From positions 1,668,545 through 1,732,544 of the forward strand of contig NC_080695.1 in assembly GCF_030445035.2 (NCBI RefSeq): a DNA stretch of 64,000 nt, in the 5' to 3' direction. Under the pieces are notes generated by a model. The model ran no database searches and was not told the DNA's origin. It worked only from the letters and a program-made list of their open reading frames with translations. Source of the DNA: Dasypus novemcinctus. Its lineage: Eukaryota > Chordata > Mammalia > Cingulata > Dasypodidae. Shown here piece after piece: positions 12,900 to 24,129 of this stretch. Within the stretch, counting starts at the first letter, position 1. The number at the start of each line of letters is the position of its first letter. Both the position numbers and the translations under genes were made by a program.

Positions 12900-13152
12900 G
12901 AAACAAAACGTGGTCCCCGCGCTCCAGGGACTGTTCTTCAGGAACGAAGTGCTGAGACGTCCTGGAACAGCAACGAGATCATGCGAGAGCAGCCAGTCCC
13001 AGGGACAAGTGTCGGACGCCACTTATGTGAAATGTCTAGAAAAAGCACATGCGGAGACAGGAAGTGGGATTAGGGATTATCTGAGGGAGGGGAAGGGAGC
13101 GTTGTGGCTTGGTGGGTACCGGCTGCAAATGTTAGAGATTTTTTAATAAAAT
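12900..13152 (+). repeat. old L1 3'-end fragment
   Basis: Sequence such as 'cttatgtgaaatgtctagaa' followed by 'gagacaggaagtgggattag' matches the mammalian L1 ORF2-end/3' UTR text (…atatgaaatgtccagaatagg…agagacagaaagtagattag) in sense orientation. It ends near 'tttttaataaaatgac'. Diverged and short. Confidence 0.6.
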
Positions 13153-13479
13153 GACAGAAAGGAAAGCTGCTGCCAGCTGCAGCTGCCCACACCTGGCCCA
13201 GTGGGAGGGGGGGCAGGGGGGCCACACTCTGGGCGGGGCCCAGTGCATCTTGGTGGGCCTCCCAGGGAAGGAAGGGCACCCAGCCCCAGTGGGCACCACG
13301 GGCCGGAGCCCCCGCCCTGTGGCCTCGTTCTCCCCGTGGCACCTCCTGCCTGCACTGCTGTCCCAGGCCACGGTGGGGCCAGCACCACCCAGTGTGACAG
13401 CCAGCGTGGGCCTTCCGGGACCTGGGACTTTGCCTGAAGGGCCCCGTGGGCCAACAGGGTGCTTTGCCCGGTACAGGCT

Positions 13480-13575
13480 TTCTTGTGCATGCATTGAGCG
13501 CCTGCTGTGTGCGGCCGTGCTGGGCCTCGAGGCCCAGTGGAGATGACTGACAACCTCAAGGGCAGCAGTCACAGA
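13480..13575. repeat. L2/MIR-like fragment
   Basis: 'gcattgagcgcctgctgtgtgc' resembles the L2/MIR tail text (attgagcgcctactatgtgccaggcactg). Ancient; family and boundaries uncertain. Confidence 0.4.
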
Positions 13576-14029
13576 CTCAGGCTCGAGTCCCGCTCAGGCC
13601 GCCTGAGTGTCAGAGCCCACGAACGGCTGAACCGTGCAGACGGACGGACGGTGGCGGGGAAGCTGGCTGGAGAGGTGGTGTGGGAGCTGAGGGGGCGCAA
13701 AGGGCCGCGAGCGGGAGGAGCCTCATCGCCGAGAACAGCAGCCCAACAGCCTGCAGTGAGGACGCCAGCCCAGGCCCCTGCCGCCCTTGCCGCCCTCCGG
13801 GCCCCCTGGGCTTGCAGCTCCAAGAAGAGGGGCCGAGGGGTGTGGACGGCCAGTAGCCCTGGGACCCTGCTCAGCTCTCAGCTCAGGAGGCAGTGGGCAC
13901 AGGGGCGGGGCAGCGCAGGGGCCGCAGGGCGGAGCCCAGATGGGGAGCCCCGAGAGTCAGGGTTCCCATGGCCAGCTTGCCGCTGCGCCCCTGCACGCTC
14001 TGCTCCCCAGTCTCTCCTGCATTGTTCTC

Positions 14030-14965
14030 TCTCTCTAAGCCTGCCTCTGTCTCTCTGTCTGTGCCTCTCTGTCTCTCTGTCTCTCAGCTTGTGCCTCTGA
14101 CTCTGAGTCTCTCTGAGCCTGTGTCTGTGTCTCTCTGAGCCTTTCCTTCTGTGTGTCTCTGTGTCTCTGTCTCTGCCTCTCTCTGAGCCTGTGTCTCTGT
14201 GTCTCTGTCTCTCTCTGAGCCTGTCTCTGTGTCTCTCTGTCTCTGTGTCTCTGTGCCTCTGTCTCTGCCTCTCTCTGTGTCTCTGAGTCTCTCTGTCTCT
14301 GCCTGTCTCTGAGCCTGTGTCTCTGTGTCTGAGTCTCCAAGCCTGCCTCTGCCTGTCTCTGAGCCTGTCTCTGTGTCTCTGAGTCTCTGTGCCTCTCTGT
14401 CTCTCTGAGCTTGTGTCTCTGTCTCTGCCTCTGAGCCTGTGTCTCTGAGTCTCTGAGTCTCTGTGCCTCTCTGTCTCTCTGAGCTTGTGTCTCTGTCTCT
14501 GCCTGTCTCTGAGCCTGTGTCTCTGAGTCTCTGTGCCTCTCTGTCTCTGCCTGTCTCTGAGCCTGTCTCTGTGTCTCTGAGTCTCTGTGCCTCTCTCTGT
14601 CCCTGCCTGTCTCTGAGCCTGTCTCTGTGTCTCTGAGTCTCTGTGCCTCTCTCTGTCTCTGCCTGTCTCTGTGTCTGAGTCTCCGAGCCTGCCTCTGCCT
14701 GTCTCTGAGCCTGTCTCTGTGTCTCTGAGTCTCTGTGCCTCTGTCTCTCTGAGCTTGTGTCTCTGTCTCTGCCTGTCTCTGAGCCTGTGTCTCTGAGTCT
14801 CTGTGCCTCTCTCTGTCTCTGAGCCTGTCTCTGTGTCTCTGAGTCTCTGTGCCTGTCTCTGCCTGTCTCTGAGCCTGTCTCTGTGTCTCTGAGTCTCTGT
14901 GTCTGTCTCTGCCTGTCTCTGAGCCTGTCTCTGTGTCTCTGAGTCTCCGGGCCTGCCTCTGCGTG
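14030..14965. repeat. polypyrimidine CTCTGT-type array
   Basis: About 930 bp of CT-rich repeat: 'ctctgtctctgcctgtctct', 'gagcctgtctctgtgtctct' and 'gagtctctgtgcctctctgt', arranged as loosely repeating blocks of about 60-140 bp. The minus strand is correspondingly GA-rich and stays open as an Arg/Gln/Glu/Asp/Thr-rich frame with no gene-like content. Confidence 0.9.
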
Positions 14966-15880
14966 GCTCCGCCTTCCTGGGCCTCTGCCCAGGCCCCTCT
15001 TGTCCCTTGTCCCGGGGGCGGGAAGTCGGTTCTGGGTGACTGCACACTTCAGGCCTTCCCCAGAGGACCCCTGGAGGGGCAGCTGCTGGGGGCTGCGTGA
15101 GGGGCGCTGGAGGCCACAGTCACTGTCTCGGGCACCCCTGACCGGCCCACCTGCAGCCGCTGCCCGGCCCCCACGTCCCGCCGGCTGGTGGTGATCTTGG
15201 ACCCCTCTCTGTCCCTCCGGGTCCTCCCTAGGAGGCCCTCATGGAAGGAGCTGTGCCCTCTGCAAGCCCGCCTGGAGGGGTCTGGGCGCGGGTGCTGGGC
15301 ACTGACAGAGGGGACAGCACGAAGGGCGGCAGGAGGTGGCCGGGATGGACCGGGGCAGGGCGCGTGCCCCAGGCCGGGCCGGGAGGGCGAAGCTCCTACA
15401 GCAGACGAGGAACCCCAAGTCAAGGCCGAGGGCAGCGGGTGGGGGCGGCTCTGCCAGGCCCGGCGGCCGTGGGAGCAGCTTGGACTTGGCCCTGAAGTGC
15501 CCGCCGGGGTGGGGAGGGTGAGACGGCCCCTCCTGTGTCCCCACCTGAGCCTGGGGCCCCCTACCCTGTGCCGCAGCCAGGACTCGGGCTGGCCTCCCTT
15601 GGTGGGGCTGGGGGCTGCGTCAGCGGGGCAGTTCCCACCCGGAGGGGCGGGAGGGTGCCTGGACCAGGGCCTCCCCAGTAGCCCCCCAGGGTGACCCCCA
15701 CCCATCCCCCCAGGAGCCAGGGAGCTGGTCCTAGGGTCTGAGCTGCACTCTCTGGCCCCCGCCCCCTGGCCTGGCCCACCCGCCCGTCCCACGGGCCATG
15801 CGCAGAAAGATTCCATCCCCCGGAATGGTTTCCCCCTTTGAGGAAAAATCCACCTCCTGCCCCCCCCCACACACACACAC
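14966..15880. other. non-coding spacer
   Basis: No gene, promoter or repeat family recognised. GC-rich unique-looking sequence ending in a short (CA)n run at about 15868-15880. Confidence 0.5.
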
Positions 15881-15884
15881 CTTG

Positions 15885-16080
15885 CATCTTCTCAAGGAGC
15901 TGAAAATGCAGCTGCCGATTGATTTGCAGCAGAGCTAAAAATAACCACCAGGCTCCAGCCAGGGCCCAGGAAAATATCCCATTGCTAGGAGACGGCTGTT
16001 ACTGGGAGACCGCCATTGCTAGGCAACCCGGGTTGCCGTGGTGACAGCTGGGCCCTGAGTCATCCTCAGCCCCTGGCAGG
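15885..16080. promoter_or_regulatory. candidate enhancer: RFX X-box-like cluster plus MEF2-like site
   Basis: An AT-richer island in a GC-rich desert between METRN and FBXL16. CTAAAAATAA at 15935-15944 fits the MEF2 consensus. At 15980-16045 there are tandem half-sites ATTGCTAGGAGAC, GTTACTGGGAGAC and ATTGCTAGGCAAC, then GTTGCCGTGGTGAC. The last two form RFX X-box-like motifs (GTNRCC-N-RGYAAC, each with about one mismatch) joined in a perfect 16-bp palindrome, GGCAACCCGGGTTGCC, at 16022-16037. Function is inferred from motifs only. Possible targets are FBXL16 (brain-enriched) or the ciliary gene CCDC78. Confidence 0.5.
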
Positions 16081-16969
16081 TCGGGACCCGGTCCCAGGAG
16101 GCCTAGGTGGGGGGGGAGGCAGGGAGCAGGAGCCCCCCAGCCCGTGCCTCTAGATGCCCGCCCTGGCCTCCTCCGGGCCTCTGCTCTGGGCAGGGTCAGG
16201 GCACAGGGTCCCCCCAGCCCAGGGGCTTCGGGGCAGGAATAATCAGCTGCTGTCGACTGTGGGGCTCTCGCTGGCCATGCTGGGCCGAGGCCCTTCACAG
16301 CACCCCCTTGAGGCCCCAGACCCCTCCCCCAGGGAGGGCTCAGAAGGGAGACCCCTGCTAGGGGGGGCATGTAGCCCTAGAGCCCTCCCGGAAGCCCGGG
16401 GCCCTCCCACAGCCGCGCACCAGGGAGGAGTCAGAGCTGCAGTGCGCCCCTGGGGAGAGCGTCCGAGGTCACCAGCCACCCCCGCCAGCCCGTGGCCCCA
16501 GAGCAGGCACCCTGGCAACCAGACTTGGGGGCCTGCGGGGGCCCAGGCCCCGTGCTCTCCCAGCCCCTCCGGGGAGTCCCGCCAGGTGGAGCAGGACCCC
16601 ACGGCCCCCAGTTCTGCTCCCAGGGTGAAGGCTGTTCTCCAAGGGTGCCTTCCAGAGCGAGCGCCCCACCCGGGAGTGCGGGGCCATTCTCACGCAGCCC
16701 CCCCACCCCCACCCCCGCTCCCCAAGGCTGGCATGTGCCTGGGTGAGGACCAGGGCCCGGTGGGGTGGGAGAGGCAGGCCCAGCCTGGCCTCAGGAGCAG
16801 ACTCGGCCAACACCGTCAGGCCAGCAGGCGCAGGCAGGGAGGGGGTCCCTGGTGCTGGGGAGTGAGAAGATGGGTCCGTGGGCCCACCCACCTGATGGGA
16901 GGTTCCTGGAGAGCACGTCCTGGCCAAGATCTGAGGTGTCAATATAGCTATCCTGGTGCAGGTAGCAAG

Positions 16970-17690
16970 AGGGTGCCCCAGGAGAGGGGTGCCCCAGGAG
17001 AGGAGTGCCCCAGGAGAGGGGTGCCCCAAGTGAGGGGTGCTCCAGGAGAGGGGTGCTCCAGGAGAGGGGTGCTCCAGGAGAGGGGTGCCCCAGGAGAGGG
17101 GTGTCCCAAGAGAGGGGTGCCCCAGGAGAGGAGTGCCCCAGGAGAGGGGTGCTCCAGGAGAGGGGTGCCCCAAGTGAGGGGTGCTCCAGGAGAGGGGTGC
17201 TCCAGGAGATGGGTGCTCCAGGAGAGGGGTGCTCCAGGAGAGGGGTGCCCCAGGAGAGGGGTGTCCCAAGAGAGGGGTGCCCCAGGAGAGGAGTGCCCCA
17301 GGAGAGGGGTGCTCCAGGAGAGGGGTGCTCCAGGAGAGGGGTGCCCCAAGTGAGGGGTGCTCCAGGAGAGGGGTGCTCCAAGAGAGGGGTTCCCCAGGAG
17401 AGGGGTGCCCCAAGAGAGGTGTGCCCCAGGAGAGGGGTGCCCCAGGAGAGGGGTACTCCAGGAGAAGGGTGCTCCAGGTGAGAAGTGCTCCATGTGAGGG
17501 GTGCTCCAGGAGAAAGGGGCTCCAAGTGAAAAATGCTCCAGGTGAGGTGATGCTCCTGGTGAGGGGCACTCCAGCTCAGGGGGTGCTCCAGGTCAGGGGG
17601 TGCTCCAGGTCAGGGGGTGCTTCAGGAAAGGGGTTGCTTCAGGAAAGGGGTGCTCCAGGGGGGACGCTCTGGTTGGCAGGTGCTCCAGGG
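16970..17690. repeat. 15-bp minisatellite (GGTGCCCCAGGAGAG)
   Basis: About 40 copies of a 15-bp unit, 'ggtgccccaggagag' or 'ggtgctccaggagag', tight from 16973 to about 17460 and decaying toward 17690. The unit is a multiple of three, so 15-bp-phased frames (five-residue repeats such as QERGA and RRGVL) stay open on both strands. No gene context. Confidence 0.92.
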
Positions 17691-18735
17691 GAGGGTTCGG
17701 GGCATCCTCCTGGGCTTGTGGGGAGCAAAGGGCCAGGTGGAGACGGGGCTCAGCACCCAGGCCGCCGGCTGCTGTGGAGTGCACAGGTCCCCAGGAGGGC
17801 AGGACCGCACCTGCACCGTGGGAAGAGCACGTGGGGAGAGGGGCTGGGGACACCAGCAGGGAGACGCTGCTATCAGCGACTGAGGAGCGGGGCAAAGGCC
17901 CCGCAGCGGGGAGGGGCGCCGAAGGAGGAGAGGAGGCGGCGGCAGGTGCGGGGGGAAGCAGGCGGCAGGTGCGCCGCGGCAGGGCTCTCGAGCCTGTTCT
18001 CGGCCTCCTCAAGGAGGGCCAGGCTTGCTGAGCCCCTTCCGGGCACGTGACCTGAACGCACTTTGTGTCCTGCGTATGGGCAACCACACCTGTGCACTCA
18101 GGTGTGCCCACTCCCAGGCCCGAGCCCGAGCACCAGGCTCGCACCGCTCGCCGTGTTCTCTGCCTGAGGCCCTGGCACCTCCGCGGTCCCCCGAAGCTGG
18201 CCGGGCCCTGGGTCGGGCCGGCCGTGCCTGCACGCGGGCTGCGGGGGGGTGGCGGCTGCAGGAGGCCAGCCTGCCCTGCCCCCTGCGCTGGAGGGAGACC
18301 GGGCTGGGCAGGGGACTGGGCGCTCCCTGGGCACCCCGAGGGTCTGCAAGGGCCCTGTCCTGGCTGCCCCATCCCAAGCCTCCTTCCTTGATCTCGAGCA
18401 GTCCTGGAGGCAAGGTGGGAGCTTTGCGGTCTTGCCGTGCCATACTGGCCGGCGGTGTTGTCCCCAGCCGCACCGCTGCGCCCCCACACCCAGCAAGAAC
18501 TGCGCTCCCGCCTCCAGCAGGGCCCACCCAGCAGACTTCCCTCCATCCAAGGAGCTCGCCGGCTCCCCGCGCTGCCTCTTTCCCAGATGAGACCCCAGCG
18601 CGCCCCGCTCACACCACAGCTCGCTCTCCCTTCCCCCAGGGAGGGACCTCAGGGTGGGCTCCATTAGCATCCATCCTCCTGCCCTGCCCCCACGGAGCCC
18701 GGGGTCCTCGCAGCACCCTCTGCGCCCCCAGCCCC
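17691..18735. other. non-coding spacer
   Basis: No gene recognised. GC-rich unique-looking sequence between the 15-bp minisatellite and the L2-like fragment upstream of the FBXL16 CpG island. Confidence 0.45.
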
Positions 18736-18739
18736 GGCG

Positions 18740-18985
18740 CCCCTGCACAGCGCCTGCTCTCCTTCCGCCTCCTGTGCCTTCCAGAGGGGACTGGCCACCT
18801 TTCTTCCGGCCTCAGGACCTTTGCACACCCCTTCCTGCCCAAGACCCCCTCCCGCTCTTGGGCTCTCGGCTCGAGTGTCACCTTCTCAGGAGGCCCTCCC
18901 CAACCACCGTAGCGGTCACCCTCGTGGGGCCCTCTTGCACGTTCACGCGTCTCTCTGCGGAATGACCTGCTTCAGTCATTTGTTT
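18740..18985. repeat. L2-like fragment
   Basis: 'cctcaggacctttgcacacc' followed by 'gagtgtcaccttctcaggaggccctcccc' is the widespread ancient L2-type text (ctcagggcctttgcacttgc…aaatgtcacctcctcagagaggcc). It abuts the FBXL16 CpG island. Confidence 0.5.
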
Positions 18986-18989
18986 ACGG

Positions 18990-19720
18990 TTCTCCGGGCG
19001 GGGCGCGGCTGCGAGGGCGGGCTCCGGGAGGCGCGCGGGGAGCGCGCGGGGCCGCGGGGCCCGCCGTCCGTTCGCTCCGGACCCCTCAGGTGGCAGCGCG
19101 GGGCCTGCCCCAGCCCCAGGGGACCGCGCCGCTCGCGCCGGGACCCGCGTGCGCCCGGCCCCGCAGGCCCGCGTCCCCGCCGGCTTGTTATTGTACGGGG
19201 GGCGCGGACCCGGACGCGCGCGGGCCCGGGGTGGGCGGGGCCGGGGCGGGGCTCGGCATCCTCGGCGCCCCCGGCCGGGCCCGCGCCCCCGGATTGGCTC
19301 CCGGCGCGGGAGCGCGCGCGCGGCGGGCTGGGCGGGGGGCGCGCGCGGCGCCTCGAGCGGCCGCGGAGGAGCGGAGGGAGGAGGGAGAGGGCGGAGGGAG
19401 AAGGGGCGGGAGGAGGCGCCGCCGGCTCCCCGCACCGCGGCCTTATTTATCTGGGCACCGCCGCGGCCTCCCCGGTGGGAGGCTCGGGGCGGCCGATCCT
19501 CCCCCAGCGGGGAGCTCCTCGCCCTGCGCGCGGCCCAGGGGCCCGGCCAGGCCCGGGCGCGGGGTGCGGGGCGCGGCGCGCGGGGCGCAGGCCTCGGCCG
19601 CCTCCCCGCCGCCGGCGCCCATGCCGGGCTCCCCATGAAGGGCCGACGCCTGCCCGGCAGCGTGGCATGAGCCAGGACCCCGGCCCCAGGTAAGGCGCGC
19701 GCGGGCCGGGCCGTGGGGAG
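18990..19720 (+). promoter_or_regulatory. FBXL16 CpG-island promoter
   Basis: Dense CpG island with GC boxes ('ggcggggccggggcggggct'), no L1/SINE sequence, and a good splice donor (CCCCAG|GTAAGG) at its 3' edge at 19690. It lies about 6 kb upstream of the FBXL16 start codon, in keeping with the long first intron of human FBXL16. The start site itself cannot be fixed. Confidence 0.6.
19621..19689 (+). other. FBXL16 leader-exon end with three linked upstream ATGs
   Basis: Inferred 3' end of FBXL16 exon 1. ATG at 19621 opens a 5-codon ORF ending at 19638. Its stop overlaps a second ATG (ATGA) at 19635, which opens an 11-codon ORF ending at 19670. That stop in turn overlaps a third ATG (ATGA again) at 19667, which is still open at the splice donor. 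If spliced to the acceptor before 25812, the third frame runs on to a stop at 26131-26133, about 114 codons, overlapping the FBXL16 start in a different frame. The exon assignment is inferred from the CpG island and donor. Confidence 0.4.
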
Positions 19721-22700
19721 GGCAGGGCGCCGGGCCACCCTCGGCAGCGGCCACAAAGCCGAGGGGTCAGGCTGCGAATCGCGAGGGCTTGCGTAAAGCA
19801 CGCCCCGTCCCCGCGCGGCTGCGGGGCTTCTGGGCCTGCCGGGCCTCCCGCAGCCCCTCGGCCCGGGGGCGAGGAGGAGGCGTCTTCCCACCCACCCCCC
19901 GGGCCAGGGCCGCGGGTCGGGGCCACTTGAGCCGCTGAGGGGAAGCTCCTTGTCCCCGTGGAAAAGCAGAATTGCAGCCCCCGGGCCCCCTGGCTGGGCT
20001 GCATGAGGGCCTGGACCCCTGTTGCACTGTGCCTCCCGCCTCTGCCCCCAGCACCACCAGCTCCTGGGCTGCTGACAGGTGTGTGAGGTATGATTCGCCT
20101 CCAAGAAGCGCTCAGCGGATGGCTGGCCTGGAAAGGGGGGGAGAAGGGCCAGGCTGGAGGTGGCTGCCACACGCTGGTCGTGGAGGGCCTCAGAAGGGGA
20201 GCCGGGCACCCCAACGGGTGCTGTGGCCTCCTGGGGCTTTGAATGTGTGGGGAGAATCCCCACCCATCACCCTAGAGGGAGAAAAGTCCCGGCTGCTGGA
20301 GCTTCAGGGTCCCCGGCCCTGTGGCCACTCCCCCAGTGCCCCTGGCCCCTTCCTTACCTGGGCAGGGAGAGCAGATGGCAGGTGGGGCTTCACCTGCACC
20401 CAGCCCCTCCCCCGCACCCACCGCCGCTCAGGGCCCCGGGCCAGGGTCTGCCCAGGCCTCGCTGGGGCCAGGCTGGGCACGTGATGGAGGGCTGGACAGG
20501 GGCCACGGGCTCGCGGGAGCCGGAGGCCGGCGGCGCCACGCAGGGCCAGGGTGGGGCCCCGGTGGCCACAGAGTCCGGCGTGCCGGGCACTTGGTGGCCC
20601 CAGGACCAGGCCTGGCCCCCTCGGAATTTGAGGCCCAGCCGTAGACACGGGTGGTAGTGCAGGGGGCCCCAGGGGGCCCCGTGCTGGCTCCCACCTCCAC
20701 TTGGTCTGGCCCGTGGTTTGAGGCAGGCCTAGAAGCCTGGCAGTGGCCACTGCCAGGAAGGCCCATCAGGCAGAACCCCCCCCCACGGAGCGTGCCCACT
20801 TCTTGGGCACTTGAGCGCCCCTGCTCCCACTGGTCAGAGGAAAAGAGGTGGCCCCCAAGGTACGGGGGTCCCAGGGCCCTTGAGGCAGCTGGACCTCAGC
20901 CTGGGAAGCCCTGGGTTGGCGAGAGGCCCCTGGGTGGGGGAAGGCAGCCCCTGGCTTGTCATCCGGGGGATCTGGCTGCTGAGGCTCAGAGCGTGGCACT
21001 GGGAGGGGTGGGGGTGGCTGGGAAGGGAGCACCTGGAGGAGTGGGGGTGGCTGGGAAAGGAGCACCGGGGGTGGGTGCAGGCCCCACTCCCGCCCTGGCA
21101 GGAGGGAGGTGGGGCGGGGTGGCAGCCCAGCTAGCGGGCCCCGGAGTGCTCAGGTCCTCGGGTGCAGAGGGGCCCTGCGGCGAGGCCAGGAGCCAGAGCT
21201 GCTCCCCGGGAACCCCATCCTGAGTGGCTAAGCCAGTCCCCAGTGTGGCCCGGGACCTCTCGCTGCTGGAGCGCTGGCTTGAGCCTCCCTCGGGGCCCAC
21301 GTGCCCCTGGGGAGCTTGGGTGGGGCCGCCTGCACCCCCGAAGTGTCTCGGAGCCGGGGGCGGGCGCAGAGCGCTGCTGTTATGACATGTGCCAAGTGCA
21401 GGGAGGGGAGCGTGCCTTAGTCACGGGGCTCGTCGTGGAGTTTGCCAGCCCGCCTGTGTCCCCGAGCCCGAGCAGCCCCATTTGTCCCCCCAGCCCCCAG
21501 GGCTGCCACTGGAGCCGAGCCACGCCTCAGCAGACAGTGCAGGTCCTGCCAGGGCCATGGCCCGCGGGGTCCAGGGTGGACTCCGTCCTGGCCTGGTGCT
21601 CCCAAGATTTCGCGTCAGGTGGGGGCTGAGCCCCCTGAGCTGGGGGCTGTGCGGAGGGCGTCTCTGATGTGGACGTGCAGGCTGTAGCCTCGGGAAGGCA
21701 GGGCAGGGCTGTGATGGGGCGGCGGCCCAGGGAGGGTGGTACTCGGAGCAGCCCCCAGCCCCCTGGCTATCCAGTTGTCTGGCCGGGACCTCAGGAGCCA
21801 GCCAGACCTGGGGTCTTGAGGTCAAATCCCAGGTTTGTGCAACTTCTGGAAACGGCTCTCTGAGCCTGGCCTTCCCCACTCGTGGCCAGACAGCGTGTGG
21901 CAGCTCAGAGCAGTGGCAGGTCAGGGGTCTGGAGTGGCCAGATGATGGGGCGAGGGCAGCCGGCTTCCTCAGCCCTGCAGCTCCCGCGGGGGGCTCCGCC
22001 GAGGGGGGCGTGAGCTGCTCTCATGGCCCTGGGCCGCCCCCTGCCTCAGGGACTCGAGCATCCACTGATGCCCCAACCCCAGTGGCTTCCCTTCCCTGTG
22101 GCCACTGGCCATGGTCACAGCTAGGGTCAGCTTGGTGACACCTCCCCCACTGACCGTCCTTCCGTCACATCTGCCCCATCCTCCTTCAGGTCCCCGGGCC
22201 CTCTGGCAGCTGCACCCCTTTCTGTGTGACCCCACTACCTGGGTTGCCGCTTCTCGTTTGTGCACTTGTTTGTTCATTCAGGCGTTCAGGCAGCAAGCCT
22301 CATGGGCCGCCCAGGCACACTGCAGTCTGCCCTCCAGGACGCAGCGATGGTCCACGCACAGTGGACAGGGACAAGAGCCCCGCGCAGCGAGTGCAATCCT
22401 GGAGGTGCCTTCTGAGGCTGAGGGTGCCAGCAGGGAGGCAGGAGCAGTGCTCCCAGTGAGAGCCGGGGTGGGGGGCGGTTGTCGTGCTGAGGAGGGGGTG
22501 GTCTCCCAAGCAGGGGGACCCATGCGTGCTGTGTGCCGAAGCAGGGAGAGGTAGGAGGAGAGGGATGGGGTGGGGCAAGCTGGACCCTGGGATCAGGCAT
22601 AGGGGGGAGGCTGGAGGGTGGGAGGTGGGCTTGCTGTGTCACAGCCCACCCTGCCTTGACCTGCAGATGGTGCTGGCACAGCCTGCTGTGGACTGTCAGC

Positions 22701-23550
22701 TAGGTAGCTGCCAAGTGCCAGGGTCCCCTGGGAGCTCCCAGCTGCTCTCCGCGCTCTCTGGGTCCACTCTGCTCCCCCTACGTGCTTCCCCATGAGTCTG
22801 CTGGGATAACACAGAGGCCAAGACCAGCTCTTCCCTGTGGCACCTGTCCCAGCTCCAGCTGACAGCCGAGGTGGCAGGAGGCCCTGGCTCCAGTCTCCCT
22901 TAGGTGCACCCCTCCACAGCCAGCCCTGGGAGGGGCACTCTCCCAGAGGCTACTCTCCAAAACAAGGTTCAGTAGGCGGCGAATGAGGCTGCAAGCTGCA
23001 AGCTTGGCTGCCTTTAAAAAGCCTCTCTTCCTAGCACCAGCCCTGGAGGTGCTTGTCCCCTAACGGGAAGGGCGGCCCTGAGTGGCCTGCAGCTGCCCCA
23101 CCCCCTCCTGGCAGGTCCCCGGAGCCCCCCGGGGTTGTCTGTGGGCAGTCGCAGGTGCCAAGAGAGTAGGGGTGGCCAAGGCCAGGACGAGGGGACGCTG
23201 GTCTGAGCCCGCCGAAGACCTCTTCCTAACTGGCAGGAAGGCAGCCCCTGCCCCGGTCTGGGAGCTCTGCTGTCCCCTGGGCACTCACGCGGGGGCAAGG
23301 TGTAGCTGCTGAGTTTTCCTCTGGGGGGTCGGGAGGGTGGCGTCAGGGCTGGAGTTCAGGGAGCAGCTGGAGCCCAGCAGGCTGTGTGGACACAAGATGG
23401 AAACGCAGCAGGGCCGCCTCCGAGGGGAGGCGGCTCTGGCCACGGGCACGGGGTGAGGGCCGGCAGGGCAGGGCTGTGCCTGCTGGCAGGGGCCGGAATA
23501 TGGGCTGACGGAGGCCGAGCCCAGAACCCCCCTCCCGGGCCTGCCCCTCC
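19721..23550. other. FBXL16 intron 1, first part
   Basis: No exon recognised. Around 22250-22330, 'tgtttgttcattcaggcgtt' resembles an L2/MIR tail. The rest is GC-rich unique-looking sequence. Confidence 0.45.
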
Positions 23551-23559
23551 ATCCCGCCG

Positions 23560-24010
23560 CCTCTCAAAGTCTCGCTTGATTGCGGGGGTGGGGGGGGGGC
23601 GCAGACGCGAGCTGCTGGCGAGGAAGGGAGGAAGGGAGCGCGGACGGCCGAGCCTCCACGTGCACCCCCCCTCCGGCGCTCCACGTGCGCACCCGAGGCT
23701 GGGAGCATCTTCAGCCTAAACCGGCACCGCCTTGGGTTATTTCTCCCCGGTGCCGCCTCCGCCGCCTCCTCCCATTCTAGCGGGAGCGAGCGGCTTCTCT
23801 GCCCGCTTCGGGGCCCCTCCCTGCCAGCCGGGCTTGCCAGGCCTTGGATTTGCCGGGGCGGCGCCGCACCCCACCCCAGGCAGCCGCTGTCCGCGGTGCA
23901 GCCGGCTCAGGCCCGTCCGCGCACGCGCGCAGCCGTGGCCGCTGTCCGTGGTGCTGCGCGCCGAGCGGGAGCCGGCCAGGCCCGGGCTGCTGACGGGGAG
24001 GGCCTGGACT
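23560..24010. promoter_or_regulatory. second CpG island in FBXL16 intron 1
   Basis: CpG-rich block with two CACGTG-type E-boxes ('ctccacgtgcaccc', 'ctccacgtgcgcac', about 23656-23690) and many GC boxes, 2 kb upstream of the first FBXL16 coding exon. It could be an alternative promoter or first exon; nothing in sequence decides this. Confidence 0.4.
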
Positions 24011-24129
24011 CGGGGAAGTTGTGCAGGCCGGGGCTGCTTCTCCCCTCGCCTCAGGGCTGGGGGTAGCCAGGGCCCCCGGCCTGTCCCTCTGCCAGGCGTG
24101 GCTGTCCCTGGGCTGGGACCCAAGGCAGT

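Noticed and set aside
12900-13152. Possible short gene with AATAAA tail
   Set aside because: Text matches the L1 3' end; the AATAAA belongs to that repeat.
13878-15047. Arg/Gln/Thr/Glu-rich open frame on the minus strand
   Set aside because: Translation of the polypyrimidine simple repeat; no gene context.
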